Source: JBBRMQ01 sp038230775 (GTDB taxonomy: Bacteria; Acidobacteriota; Thermoanaerobaculia; Gp7-AA8). From it: a stretch of DNA of 32,689 bases. Positions within the stretch are counted from its first letter, which is position 1, and every line of letters begins with the position of its first letter. Both the position numbers and the translations under genes were made by a program. The stretch covers positions 1-32,689 of the forward strand of contig JBBRMQ010000016.1 of NCBI GenBank assembly GCA_038230775.1. The letters run 5' to 3'. The notes beneath the pieces are model-generated. The model saw nothing but the letters and a program-made list of their open reading frames with translations, was not told the origin of the DNA and searched no databases. This document shows positions 6,575 to 13,347 of this stretch, piece after piece.

Positions 6575-7930
6575 CTATTCAATTTCCAACTCCTTCAACT
6601 TCGCAAACAACGTACGCGGTGAGATTCCCAGCGCCTCGGCCGCATCGTTGCGGGATGCGGTGCGCGCGATCGCGTCCTTGATCTTGAGGATCTCGATTCT
6701 GCGCGTCGCTTCCTCCAGCGTGCCGGAGAGGTCGATGGAGTCGCTCGCCGCGCCGCCGCCGCCGCCGTCGCCGAGGTTGAGGTTGGGAGTGCAGATGCGG
6801 GAGTCGTCGCAGAGGATCGCCGCGCGCTCGATGCAGTTTTCCAGCTCCCGGATGTTTCCCGGCCAGTCGTAAGCGCGCAGCTTTTCGCGGGCGTCACCCG
6901 CGATCTGCAGACGCGGCTTGTTCAGCTCGCGCGCGAAGCGCTGCAGGAAGAAGTCCGTCAGCGCGTCGATGTCTTCACGACGCACGCGCAGCGGCGGAAT
7001 CGTGACCGGGAAGACGTTCACGCGAAAGAAGAGGTCCTCGCGGAAGCGGCCGCCGCGCACCTCGTCGTTCAGATTGCGATTGGTCGCGCAGATGATGCGC
7101 ACGTCGACGTCGATCGGCGCCGTTCCTCCGATGCGTTCGAAACGCCTCTCCTGGATGACGCGGAGGATTTTGGATTGCACGTTCAGTCCGAGCTCGCCGA
7201 TCTCGTCGAGGAAGATCGTGCCCCCGTCGGCGAGCTCGAACTTGCCGAGCTGCCGCCCGCTGGCGCCGGTGAACGAGCCTTTTTCGTGGCCGAAGAGCTC
7301 ATTTTCGATGAGGGTGTCCGGAATGGCCGCGCAGTTGATGGCGACAAACGGCCGGTCGCGCCGCGGGGAAAGCTGGTGAATGGCGCGGGCGAACAGCTCC
7401 TTACCCGTTCCCGATTCGCCCTGAAGCAGGACGGTGGAATCGGTTGGCGAGACGCGTTGAATCGCGGAGGAGACCTCGACGATCTTCGGCGACTCGCCGA
7501 TGATTGCCGGCAGCCGGTATCGCTGCTGGAACTCGTCCTTCAGGAGCAAATTCTCGAAGCGCAGCTCGCGATATTCGCGGCAGCGCCGCAGCAGAAGAAG
7601 AAGATGATCGACGTCGACCGGCTTCTGGATGAAGTCGAACGCGCCGAGCTTCATCGCTTCCACCGCGTTCTCGATGGTTCCGAATGCCGTCATCACGATG
7701 ACCGGGCAATCGGGATCGCTCTCCTTGGCCTGCTTCAGCACCCCGATCCCGTCTGCGCCCGGCAGGCGGAGGTCGGTGACGACCGCCATGTAGCGCTGCC
7801 CGCTGGCGAGACGGCGCATCGCTTCGCTGCCGTTGCCGACGACGTCGGCCTCCAGGCCGTCCGATTCGACGGTCTCCTTGAGCATGAGTGCGAGCGATTC
7901 TTTGTCCTCGACGATGAGCAGGCGTTTCAT
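6575..7930 (-). CDS. NtrC-family sigma54-dependent response regulator
   Basis: 451 residues. The receiver domain (1-120) has acidic E8 and D9, phosphoacceptor D53 (VVTDLRLPG), T81 and K103. The AAA+ domain has Walker A GESGTGKE (171-178), the sigma54-contacting loop GSFTGA (218-223, a variant of GAFTGA), Walker B GGTIFLDEIGEL (236-247) and an arginine-finger region GRFREDLFFR. A Fis-type helix-turn-helix ends the protein (about 415-451). It should remodel sigma54 polymerase at -24/-12 promoters after phosphorylation. Its ATG lies one base after the stop of the MscS-type channel gene, so the two are translated from one mRNA. No histidine kinase is encoded next to it, so its partner is unknown. 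Three sigma54-like boxes occur in this window. Confidence 0.95.
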   Translation of the reverse strand: MKRLLIVEDKESLALMLKETVESDGLEADVVGNGSEAMRRLASGQRYMAVVTDLRLPGADGIGVLKQAKESDPDCPVIVMTAFGTIENAVEAMKLGAFDFIQKPVDVDHLLLLLRRCREYRELRFENLLLKDEFQQRYRLPAIIGESPKIVEVSSAIQRVSPTDSTVLLQGESGTGKELFARAIHQLSPRRDRPFVAINCAAIPDTLIENELFGHEKGSFTGASGRQLGKFELADGGTIFLDEIGELGLNVQSKILRVIQERRFERIGGTAPIDVDVRIICATNRNLNDEVRGGRFREDLFFRVNVFPVTIPPLRVRREDIDALTDFFLQRFARELNKPRLQIAGDAREKLRAYDWPGNIRELENCIERAAILCDDSRICTPNLNLGDGGGGGAASDSIDLSGTLEEATRRIEILKIKDAIARTASRNDAAEALGISPRTLFAKLKELEIE

Positions 7931-7931
7931 G

Positions 7932-9326
7932 TCAAACGCCGAAGTACGACTTGATCTTGGAGATCAAGGTCAGCTCTTCTTCCTCGATGTCGGCCGCCTG
8001 AAGGGTTTCCAGATGCTGCCGCCGCTCGACCATCTTGTGCGAGATCGCCTTGGCGAGCTCGGGATGGCCGTGCAGGATCGGCTGCAGCGATTCCTTTGCG
8101 ATCTCGAGCGTGACGACGTCGTCCGCGGCGACGACATCGGCGCTGCGGACTTCGCCGGTGAGGAGCGCCATCTCGCCGAACACGCTGCCCGGTCCGAGTT
8201 GCGCAATCTGCTGCCATCCCGTGGCGTCCGTGTCGGGCAGCCGCACCACGACGCTGCCGGAGTGCACGACGAACATCGATTCGCCGGCCGTGCCGTGATG
8301 GATGATCGCCTCACCCTTCGAGTAGAAATGGACTTTCGTCTGCGCGGCCAGGGACTCGTGCGCACGCGAAGAGAGCGGCGACAGCACATCCACCGCCTGC
8401 AGACGCTCGAGGATCTGATCGATGGTGACCTCGTGCAGAGCCTTCGGCGCGACGTAGTCCTGATGTACGCGCACCGGATACGCGAACGGAATCTCGTTCC
8501 GTTTCAGGGCGTACCAGACCGCCTTGCGGATCTCGGCGTCGATGCGGTCGCGCATCGAATAATCGCGCATGAAGTATTTGATCTCGTACACGACCGCTGA
8601 GTCGGCAAAACTCGCCACGCGCGCGAGCGCGGGCAACTCGCGGGCAACGCCCTCGACGTGCGTGGCAGCTTGAGTGAGGACGCTGATCACCGTCGCCGGG
8701 GCGATGTGATAGTCGATGCCGAACTGGATCGTTCGTGCATTCAGGTTGTCGCGAGGAAAGAGCTCGATTCGCTCGCGCGCGAGCAGGGAGTTCGGTACGA
8801 CGAGGTTCTGGTTGTTGAATCCTCGGAGCCTCGTCGCGCGCCAACTGACCCGCTCGACCACGCCGAAGAAATCGCCCGAATGCATGACGTCTCCCACTTC
8901 GTACGTATCTTCGGTGTGCATCGCGATTCCGGAGAAGAGGTTGCCGAGGGTGTCCTGGAGCGCGAGGGCGAGGACGGCGGCGACGATCGTGGTGCCCGTC
9001 AGGAAGCTTTTCACGTCGACGTTGAAGACCGATGAGAACGTCGCGGTGAAGAGGACGATGTACAGAACGAACGCCGCGATTCCGCGCAACAGTTGCGGCG
9101 CCACGACATTGCGGCGCCGCGAGAACAGGAGATCGAAGACGATCGTGTCGATGAACCGGACGCTGAAGAAGATCAACGCCGCGTCGGCGGCAAAAAGGAC
9201 GTAGTCGCGGACGTTGACGTCCCCCACCATCAGCGGCTCGTGTCGGAATGGCCAGTAGACGGCAAACAGCAGGATGCTGACGAACAGCGGATAGAACAAC
9301 CGCGAGCGGTCGACGGAGCGGAGCAT
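7932..9326 (-). CDS. MscS-type mechanosensitive channel with C-terminal cyclic-nucleotide-binding domain
   Basis: 464 residues. Hydrophobic segments lie at about 8-27, 38-68, 79-101 and 108-130. The last leads into the MscS pore/beta region (ALQDTLGNLFSG, then VGDVMHSGDFFGVVERVSWRATRLRGFNN and VVPNSLL). The soluble MscS C-domain follows to about 300. A CNB/CAP-family sensor domain (about 320-440) carries GTAGESMFVVHSGSV and FGEMALLTGEVRSADV, close to the phosphate-binding cassette F-G-E-x-A-L...R-x-A; the arginine is present. Such MscS-CNB fusions (bCNG-like) conduct ions in response to nucleotide rather than, or as well as, tension. The start codon directly follows the stop of the small upstream gene, and the stop is one base from the NtrC-type ATG, which makes a tight three-gene operon. 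Confidence 0.93.
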   Translation of the reverse strand: MLRSVDRSRLFYPLFVSILLFAVYWPFRHEPLMVGDVNVRDYVLFAADAALIFFSVRFIDTIVFDLLFSRRRNVVAPQLLRGIAAFVLYIVLFTATFSSVFNVDVKSFLTGTTIVAAVLALALQDTLGNLFSGIAMHTEDTYEVGDVMHSGDFFGVVERVSWRATRLRGFNNQNLVVPNSLLARERIELFPRDNLNARTIQFGIDYHIAPATVISVLTQAATHVEGVARELPALARVASFADSAVVYEIKYFMRDYSMRDRIDAEIRKAVWYALKRNEIPFAYPVRVHQDYVAPKALHEVTIDQILERLQAVDVLSPLSSRAHESLAAQTKVHFYSKGEAIIHHGTAGESMFVVHSGSVVVRLPDTDATGWQQIAQLGPGSVFGEMALLTGEVRSADVVAADDVVTLEIAKESLQPILHGHPELAKAISHKMVERRQHLETLQAADIEEEELTLISKIKSYFGV

Positions 9327-9569
9327 CTACTCGCGATCCGCCGTTTCCCGGCCGTGGCTGAGCTGCAGGATGTCCTTGACGCCGATGATGAGATGGATGA
9401 CACCGAACCCCGACACGAAACCGCGTATGAAGGGGTTTCCGGAGAGCAGGCTGACCGTCATCGACCCGTGGAGCAGCGGATTGACCGTCCAAAGGCGCGT
9501 CCAGGGCACGACGAGGAAGAACAGTCCCGCCTCGAGACAGTAGAGCGCGAAGAATAGAGGCAGAGACAT
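9327..9569 (-). CDS. Small membrane protein of unknown function (80 residues)
   Basis: Two hydrophobic segments (about residues 4-22 and 48-66) flank a short loop with a PWTRLW motif, and a charged C-terminus follows. I do not recognise a named family. It may be a small accessory subunit of the adjacent channel. Its TAG stop is immediately followed by the ATG of the MscS-CNB gene. It is the first gene of the operon. The ATG is preceded by TAGAAT at 7 bases and by no clear ribosome binding site. Confidence 0.7.
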   Translation of the reverse strand: MSLPLFFALYCLEAGLFFLVVPWTRLWTVNPLLHGSMTVSLLSGNPFIRGFVSGFGVIHLIIGVKDILQLSHGRETADRE

Positions 9570-9576
9570 CCCGGTG

Positions 9577-9582
9577 ATTCTA
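9577..9582 (-). promoter_or_regulatory. Possible -10 box (TAGAAT) for a leaderless channel-operon mRNA
   Basis: TAGAAT on the minus strand ends 7 bases before the ATG at 9569. The -35 position would fall inside the heptamer array that begins at 9588, so that array may affect this promoter. Confidence 0.35.
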
Positions 9583-9587
9583 AATGA

Positions 9588-9683
9588 GAAGTTCGAAGTT
9601 CGAAGTTCGAATGAAGAATGAAGAAACCGGCTATCCCCTTCATTCTTCTTTCTTCATTCGAACTTCGACATTCGAAATTCGAC
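9588..9683. repeat. Word-repeat hairpin built from heptamers GAAGTTC and GAATGAA
   Basis: The left arm has GAAGTTC three times (9588-9608), GAATGAA twice (9609-9622), then GAA. The right arm (9639-9680) has TTCATTC, TTCTTTC, TTCATTC, GAACTTC, GACATTC, GAAATTC. Reverse-complemented, the right arm gives the left arm's heptads in the same order, with one or two changes in some of them. The spacer is 13 bases. The element sits between the FecR gene and the channel operon on the minus strand. Confidence 0.9.
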
Positions 9684-9689
9684 TAGCAA

Positions 9690-9707
9690 GGGCCTCCGAA
9701 GAGGCCC
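9690..9707 (-). terminator. UUCG-capped hairpin after the FecR-family gene
   Basis: The minus strand reads GGGCCTC, TTCG, GAGGCCC, a perfect 7-bp stem with a UUCG tetraloop that begins 6 bases after the TAA at 9713. No T-run follows, so it may be a processing or mRNA-protecting stem, or a terminator that works with the adjoining heptamer hairpin. Confidence 0.55.
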
Positions 9708-9712
9708 GTGCA

Positions 9713-11773
9713 TTAATCACCGCGTTTGATGTGCCCGCCGCCGCTATCGTGCGACGGTGGTGGCGACGAGTGTTCCTGACGCGATGGCGGAGGAGACGAA
9801 GGCTGCGATGGTGGCGAGGAACGCTCCTGTCGGGGCTCGGCCTGACGCGGTTGCGGCTCCGCATGGGTCTCCCGAGGCGGTGCAGATTCCCGCGGGGTGT
9901 CGCCTGGAGAGATGCGCGCGCCACCGATGCGATCGATGATGCGGCGCGGGATGTCGGCGCCGCGATCAGAGCTGCGCTGGTCGGTCGACGGCGCGCGATC
10001 GCGCGGGACGGATTCACGTTCTCCGCTGCGATCGACCGAGCGACCGCGCCAGCCGGTTGTGGCCGAGCGATCGCCAACGGGCGTGCGGTCGACGCTCGGC
10101 GTCGTCGGTGCTGGCGTCGTCGATGGAGTGCGGTCGACGTGATCGCGCCAGCTGCCGCTTCGCGGCGATGTCGAAGGATTCTCGCGGCGCGGAGTCGTCG
10201 CCGGCGCCGGGCTGTTGCCGTACGGGTCGCGGAAGACACGGCCAACACCCTCACCCGCACGATTGTCGCCCCGCGAGCCGGTGCCGTCGCGATCGGAGCG
10301 GCCCTCGAGCGTGCCACGCGTTCCGGGCGTCGGCACTCCCGATGGAACGCCAACCGAGGTGACGGGCTCCGGCGGGCGGGAGCGAACGATGCGCTCGCGC
10401 ACCGAATTGGAAAGCTCCGAGTCGCGGCGGAAATAGGGTGTCATGTCCGCCATGGTTCCGGAGCCTTCTCTGCCGGTGCCACTCACCGTCCCGCGGTGAA
10501 CGATATTGTTCACAGCCGCGGCCGGATCCTTGATTTCAGAACGGGTGAAGCGAGCGGGCGTTCCGCTGACCGTGGCCAGCGAACTGCCGGGATCGCGAAT
10601 GAGCCTCTGCCGCACGGCGTCGGTCGTGAGAGCCGCCTGATCGACGCGGTTCGATACGATGTGATTGGCGTTGACGAACGTCCACGGTCGCAGGTCGACC
10701 TCGTTCATGCGCACGCGACCGTAGAAGCCGAATCCGAAATCGAGACCGGCGCGCGAGTACGGTCGATAAGCCCAGTTGTAGTACGGCCGGTAGCAGTCGT
10801 ACCAACCCGACGGTGCCCAGCCAACGTAGCCGGGGCCATACGCCCAGTAGACCCAGGCCGGCGCGTAGGTGTAGCCGGGAAGCCACAGCCAGCCGTACCC
10901 CACGTCATAAGCCCACCGCCCGTAGTGGTACGGCACCCATCCCCACGGCTCCGAAGAGATCCACGTCAGGCATCCGCCCGGACCGTAGCCCCAACTGCCG
11001 TAGTAGTACGGGCGCCAGCCGGTGGCGACGCGCGGACGCCAGCCGTAGCCACCGTACTCCGAGGCGTAGACCCAGGAGCCGTTGTCCGACAGGTCGGAGT
11101 CCGAATAGGCCAGCGAGTGATCGAGGTAGCGGCTCGACGGCGAGCCGTAGCGATCGGAGCGCCGCGTGAACCAGCGCTCGAACTCGTCGCTGCCGTTCGG
11201 CGCGTTGACGAGATCGTAGATGCCCTGGTCGTCGACCCGAGCCTCTTCGCCGCGATGGACGCGTGTCGCGCGCTTCGGCGTCCTCACTTCGATCGATCCC
11301 GCGAATACCGTCACGCGATCGCGACCCTGAGAATCGGCGTCGATGGTGTAAACGGCTTCTTCCGTCGCGGCGTAGCTGGCATTCGGCGTATCGATGCGGA
11401 GAATCTCCGTCGCCTCGCTCGTGCGCTGCACGCCGACGTGACCCGATTTCAATTCGATGATGGACTGGGCGGAGTCAGTTTCGTAGGAATCGGAGATCGA
11501 CCGGAAGCGGACCGACGTCGAACGGTCGAGCGCGATGATGTTGCCGTCCGCGAGCCGGATCTCCGTGCGTCCCCGCCGGCTCGTCGTCACCTCATCGCCC
11601 GGATACACCGGAAAGTTGACGCGACCGTCGACTTGGCGGCCGTCATCGCCCTGCTTCACGATCGTGCCGCCGTCGTCGAACGTGATGTACGACTGATCGC
11701 GGCCTTTTGCGGCATACGCGGGAAGCGCCAGCGCGGCGAGTGAGATGAGGAGGATGGGTGTCAGTTTGCGCAT
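9713..11773 (-). CDS. Exported FecR-domain protein with DUF6600-like Tyr/Trp/Gly repeats
   Basis: 686 residues from ATG 11773, with a GGAGAG site before it. A signal peptide ends at about residue 22 (LPAYAA). A FecR-like beta region follows (about 30-190: TIVKQGDDGRQVDGRVNF, TEIRLADGNIIALDRSTSV, VYTIDADSQGRDRVTVFAG, EEARV). Residues about 260-350 are packed with W, Y and G in units such as YGSWGYGP, WGWVPYHYGRW and YGWLWLPGY, the DUF6600 pattern. The last 280 residues are rich in Arg, Ser, Pro and Thr and should be disordered. It probably sits in the periplasm or on the outer membrane. FecR here need not mean iron sensing, because no FecI sigma or TonB receptor gene is next to it. The start at 11821 would add 16 residues and lacks support. 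Confidence 0.85.
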   Translation of the reverse strand: MRKLTPILLISLAALALPAYAAKGRDQSYITFDDGGTIVKQGDDGRQVDGRVNFPVYPGDEVTTSRRGRTEIRLADGNIIALDRSTSVRFRSISDSYETDSAQSIIELKSGHVGVQRTSEATEILRIDTPNASYAATEEAVYTIDADSQGRDRVTVFAGSIEVRTPKRATRVHRGEEARVDDQGIYDLVNAPNGSDEFERWFTRRSDRYGSPSSRYLDHSLAYSDSDLSDNGSWVYASEYGGYGWRPRVATGWRPYYYGSWGYGPGGCLTWISSEPWGWVPYHYGRWAYDVGYGWLWLPGYTYAPAWVYWAYGPGYVGWAPSGWYDCYRPYYNWAYRPYSRAGLDFGFGFYGRVRMNEVDLRPWTFVNANHIVSNRVDQAALTTDAVRQRLIRDPGSSLATVSGTPARFTRSEIKDPAAAVNNIVHRGTVSGTGREGSGTMADMTPYFRRDSELSNSVRERIVRSRPPEPVTSVGVPSGVPTPGTRGTLEGRSDRDGTGSRGDNRAGEGVGRVFRDPYGNSPAPATTPRRENPSTSPRSGSWRDHVDRTPSTTPAPTTPSVDRTPVGDRSATTGWRGRSVDRSGERESVPRDRAPSTDQRSSDRGADIPRRIIDRIGGARISPGDTPRESAPPRETHAEPQPRQAEPRQERSSPPSQPSSPPPSRQEHSSPPPSHDSGGGHIKRGD

Positions 11774-11804
11774 TGGATTCTCTCCGGCAACGAGACCTCG
11801 CCGC

Positions 11805-11820
11805 TGCGGTGAATGTGCCA
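11805..11820 (-). promoter_or_regulatory. Candidate sigma54 promoter for the FecR-family gene
   Basis: The minus strand reads TGGCACATTCACCGCA. TGGCAC is perfect and GG and GC are at the exact -24/-12 spacing, giving 9 of 12 fixed positions. The predicted start is about 20 bases before the ATG, leaving room for the GGAGAG site. Confidence 0.45.
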
Positions 11821-11956
11821 CGGGACCGATTGGTATTCCGGCTGTCTTTTCAATGACTTACCTTCCAGGCGCTCGACTGCGTACGAGGCGCGTCTCCTCA
11901 ATCGAGGACAGGCTCGTCACCTTGTGGTGGCGGGCGATGCCGGTGTGGGAACCGGG

Positions 11957-11978
11957 TTCTGTGTATGGACACACAGAA
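11957..11978. terminator. Hairpin downstream of the phosphoesterase gene
   Basis: TTCTGTGT (11957-11964) and ACACAGAA (11971-11978) form a perfect 8-bp stem with loop ATGGAC, 19 bases beyond the phosphoesterase stop. No T-run follows on the minus strand, so termination is only a guess. Otherwise the 11774-11996 gap shows only the sigma54-like box and the FecR ribosome binding site. Confidence 0.4.
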
Positions 11979-11996
11979 ACAGAAGCCGCGCTCACA

Positions 11997-12737
11997 CTAC
12001 GTCCCGTACGCCAACCGGTAAGCAAGAATGGAGGGCAGACCTGCCCGGAGGATTGCGCTCTGCGTCTTCGCCACGTCGTAATCGACGCGGAAGAATTGCG
12101 CAGTGGCCTTCTTCGTATCGACGATTGCGAACGACGCGGCGGGATTGCGATCGCGCGGCTGCCCGACCGAACCGGGATTGATCAGATATCGATACGCGGG
12201 ATTGAGCCGAACGGTGGCGTCGCCTTCGACCGCGACGCCGTACGCGCGGTCCTTTTCATCGAGCCAGAACACGGCCGGAAGGTGCGTGTGTCCGAAGAGG
12301 ATGAGCCTCGCATCGGTCTCGATCAGGACGCGCCCCGCATGCATCTCGCTGAACACGTACTCGTCCTCGTCGTGCGGCGATCCGTGACAGAGCATCATGC
12401 CGTCCGTTCGCAGCGGACCGTGGGGCAGATCGCGCAGGAATCGGCGGTTCGGCCGCGAGAGGTGATCGCGGGTCCAGATCGCGGCGTCGCGCGCAACCTG
12501 GTTGAACGCCTCACCTTCATCCAATCCGGACGCCACGCGATCGTGATTGCCGCGGATGTAGAGCTTCGGGCGTCCGATGGTGCGCATCGTGTCGAGCACC
12601 TGATTCGGCTGCGCGCCATACCCGACGAAGTCGCCGAGGCAGGCGACCTGGTCGAATTTCTTGCGGCGGATGCGGGACATGACCATGCGCAGAGCCTCCG
12701 CGTTCGAGTGGAGATCGCTGAGCACGAGCGTTCTCAT
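11997..12737 (-). CDS. Calcineurin-like metallophosphoesterase
   Basis: 246 residues with every metal-site motif of the family: D8-L-H10 (LSDLHSN), GDFVGYGAQP, GNHD, the distal His in LCHGSPHD, and GHTH, followed by NPGSVGQPRD. This arrangement is the YfcE/MJ0936-like group of two-metal phosphodiesterases; the physiological substrate is unknown. It is cytoplasmic with no signal peptide. Its ATG overlaps the aroK stop by four bases (ATGA), so it is the last gene of the acc/aroK operon and is translationally coupled. Confidence 0.92.
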   Translation of the reverse strand: MRTLVLSDLHSNAEALRMVMSRIRRKKFDQVACLGDFVGYGAQPNQVLDTMRTIGRPKLYIRGNHDRVASGLDEGEAFNQVARDAAIWTRDHLSRPNRRFLRDLPHGPLRTDGMMLCHGSPHDEDEYVFSEMHAGRVLIETDARLILFGHTHLPAVFWLDEKDRAYGVAVEGDATVRLNPAYRYLINPGSVGQPRDRNPAASFAIVDTKKATAQFFRVDYDVAKTQSAILRAGLPSILAYRLAYGT

Positions 12738-13270
12738 CGCGTCCTCTTCGCCGTGCGCTGCGCCTCGAACACGCCCTTCGGCAGCTCGAGGATCAGGCGC
12801 TCCACGATCTCTTTTGGTGTCTCGTCGTCACGCATCTCGATCGCGACGTCGGCCATCCGGTAGTAACGCAGGCGGCTATTGAAAAGCTCGTGCGTGGCGA
12901 TGTCGTCGCGAAAGAGTGGCCGCTCCGCCGCCTTGTCGCCGATGCGATTGCGCAGGAGCGCGTACGGAGCGGAAAGGAACACGGACAGCCCTTCCGACTG
13001 GATGAACTGGATGTTGTCGTCGAAGGTGAACGTCCCGCCGCCGGTAGCGACGACGGCGCGCTCGAGGTTCCGTGTCGCCCGGAGAAGATCGCGTTCCCGC
13101 TTGCGAAAGTATGGCTCTCCGTGCTGCGCGAAGATGTCCTTGATCGAAATCCGCTCCGACGCTTCGACGAGATCGTCCAGGTCAAAGAACGGCGCCGAAA
13201 TCCGCTGGGCAAGCTCGCGGCCGATCGTCGTCTTCCCGGCACCCATGAATCCGACGATGTAGATTTTCAT
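12734..13270 (-). CDS. aroK: Shikimate kinase
   Basis: 178 residues. It phosphorylates the 3-hydroxyl of shikimate with ATP in the aromatic amino acid pathway. The P-loop is GFMGAGKTT (7-15), the substrate-binding aspartates are in FFDLDD, the shikimate-binding stretch is FRKRE (with GEPYF before it), TGGG marks the core, and ERPLF marks the lid region. Length is normal. It is followed by the overlapping phosphoesterase gene and preceded by accC, with an octamer-word hairpin in the 77-base gap. There is no good ribosome binding site; the ATG lies one base from the repeat arm. Confidence 0.93.
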   Translation of the reverse strand: MKIYIVGFMGAGKTTIGRELAQRISAPFFDLDDLVEASERISIKDIFAQHGEPYFRKRERDLLRATRNLERAVVATGGGTFTFDDNIQFIQSEGLSVFLSAPYALLRNRIGDKAAERPLFRDDIATHELFNSRLRYYRMADVAIEMRDDETPKEIVERLILELPKGVFEAQRTAKRTR

Positions 13271-13271
13271 A

Positions 13272-13342
13272 GTAAGAAAGTAAGGCCGTAGGCCGGTAGC
13301 ACGATCACTCTACTCGCACTACGGCCCTACCTCCTTACCGGT
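13272..13342. repeat. Word-repeat hairpin built from 8-base words (GTAAGGCC / GTAGGCCG)
   Basis: The left arm is GTAAGAAA, GTAAGGCC, GTAGGCCG, GTAG (13272-13299), with GTA every eight bases. The right arm is CTACGGCC, CTACCTCC, TTACCGGT (13319-13342), also in eight-base steps. Positions 13280-13299 pair with 13319-13338 at 16 of 20 positions. It fills nearly the whole gap between accC and aroK and touches the aroK start region, so it lies within an operon. Confidence 0.75.
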
Positions 13343-13347
13343 CGCTC

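Noticed and set aside
9584..11743. A 719-residue plus-strand ORF opposite the FecR gene
   Set aside because: It is an Arg/Ala-rich shadow of the high-GC minus-strand gene, begins in the heptamer repeat, and has no domain.
9713..11773. A FecI/FecR iron-signalling system
   Set aside because: No sigma factor or TonB receptor gene is adjacent, and the protein has a signal peptide and DUF6600-like repeats instead of the usual FecR membrane topology.
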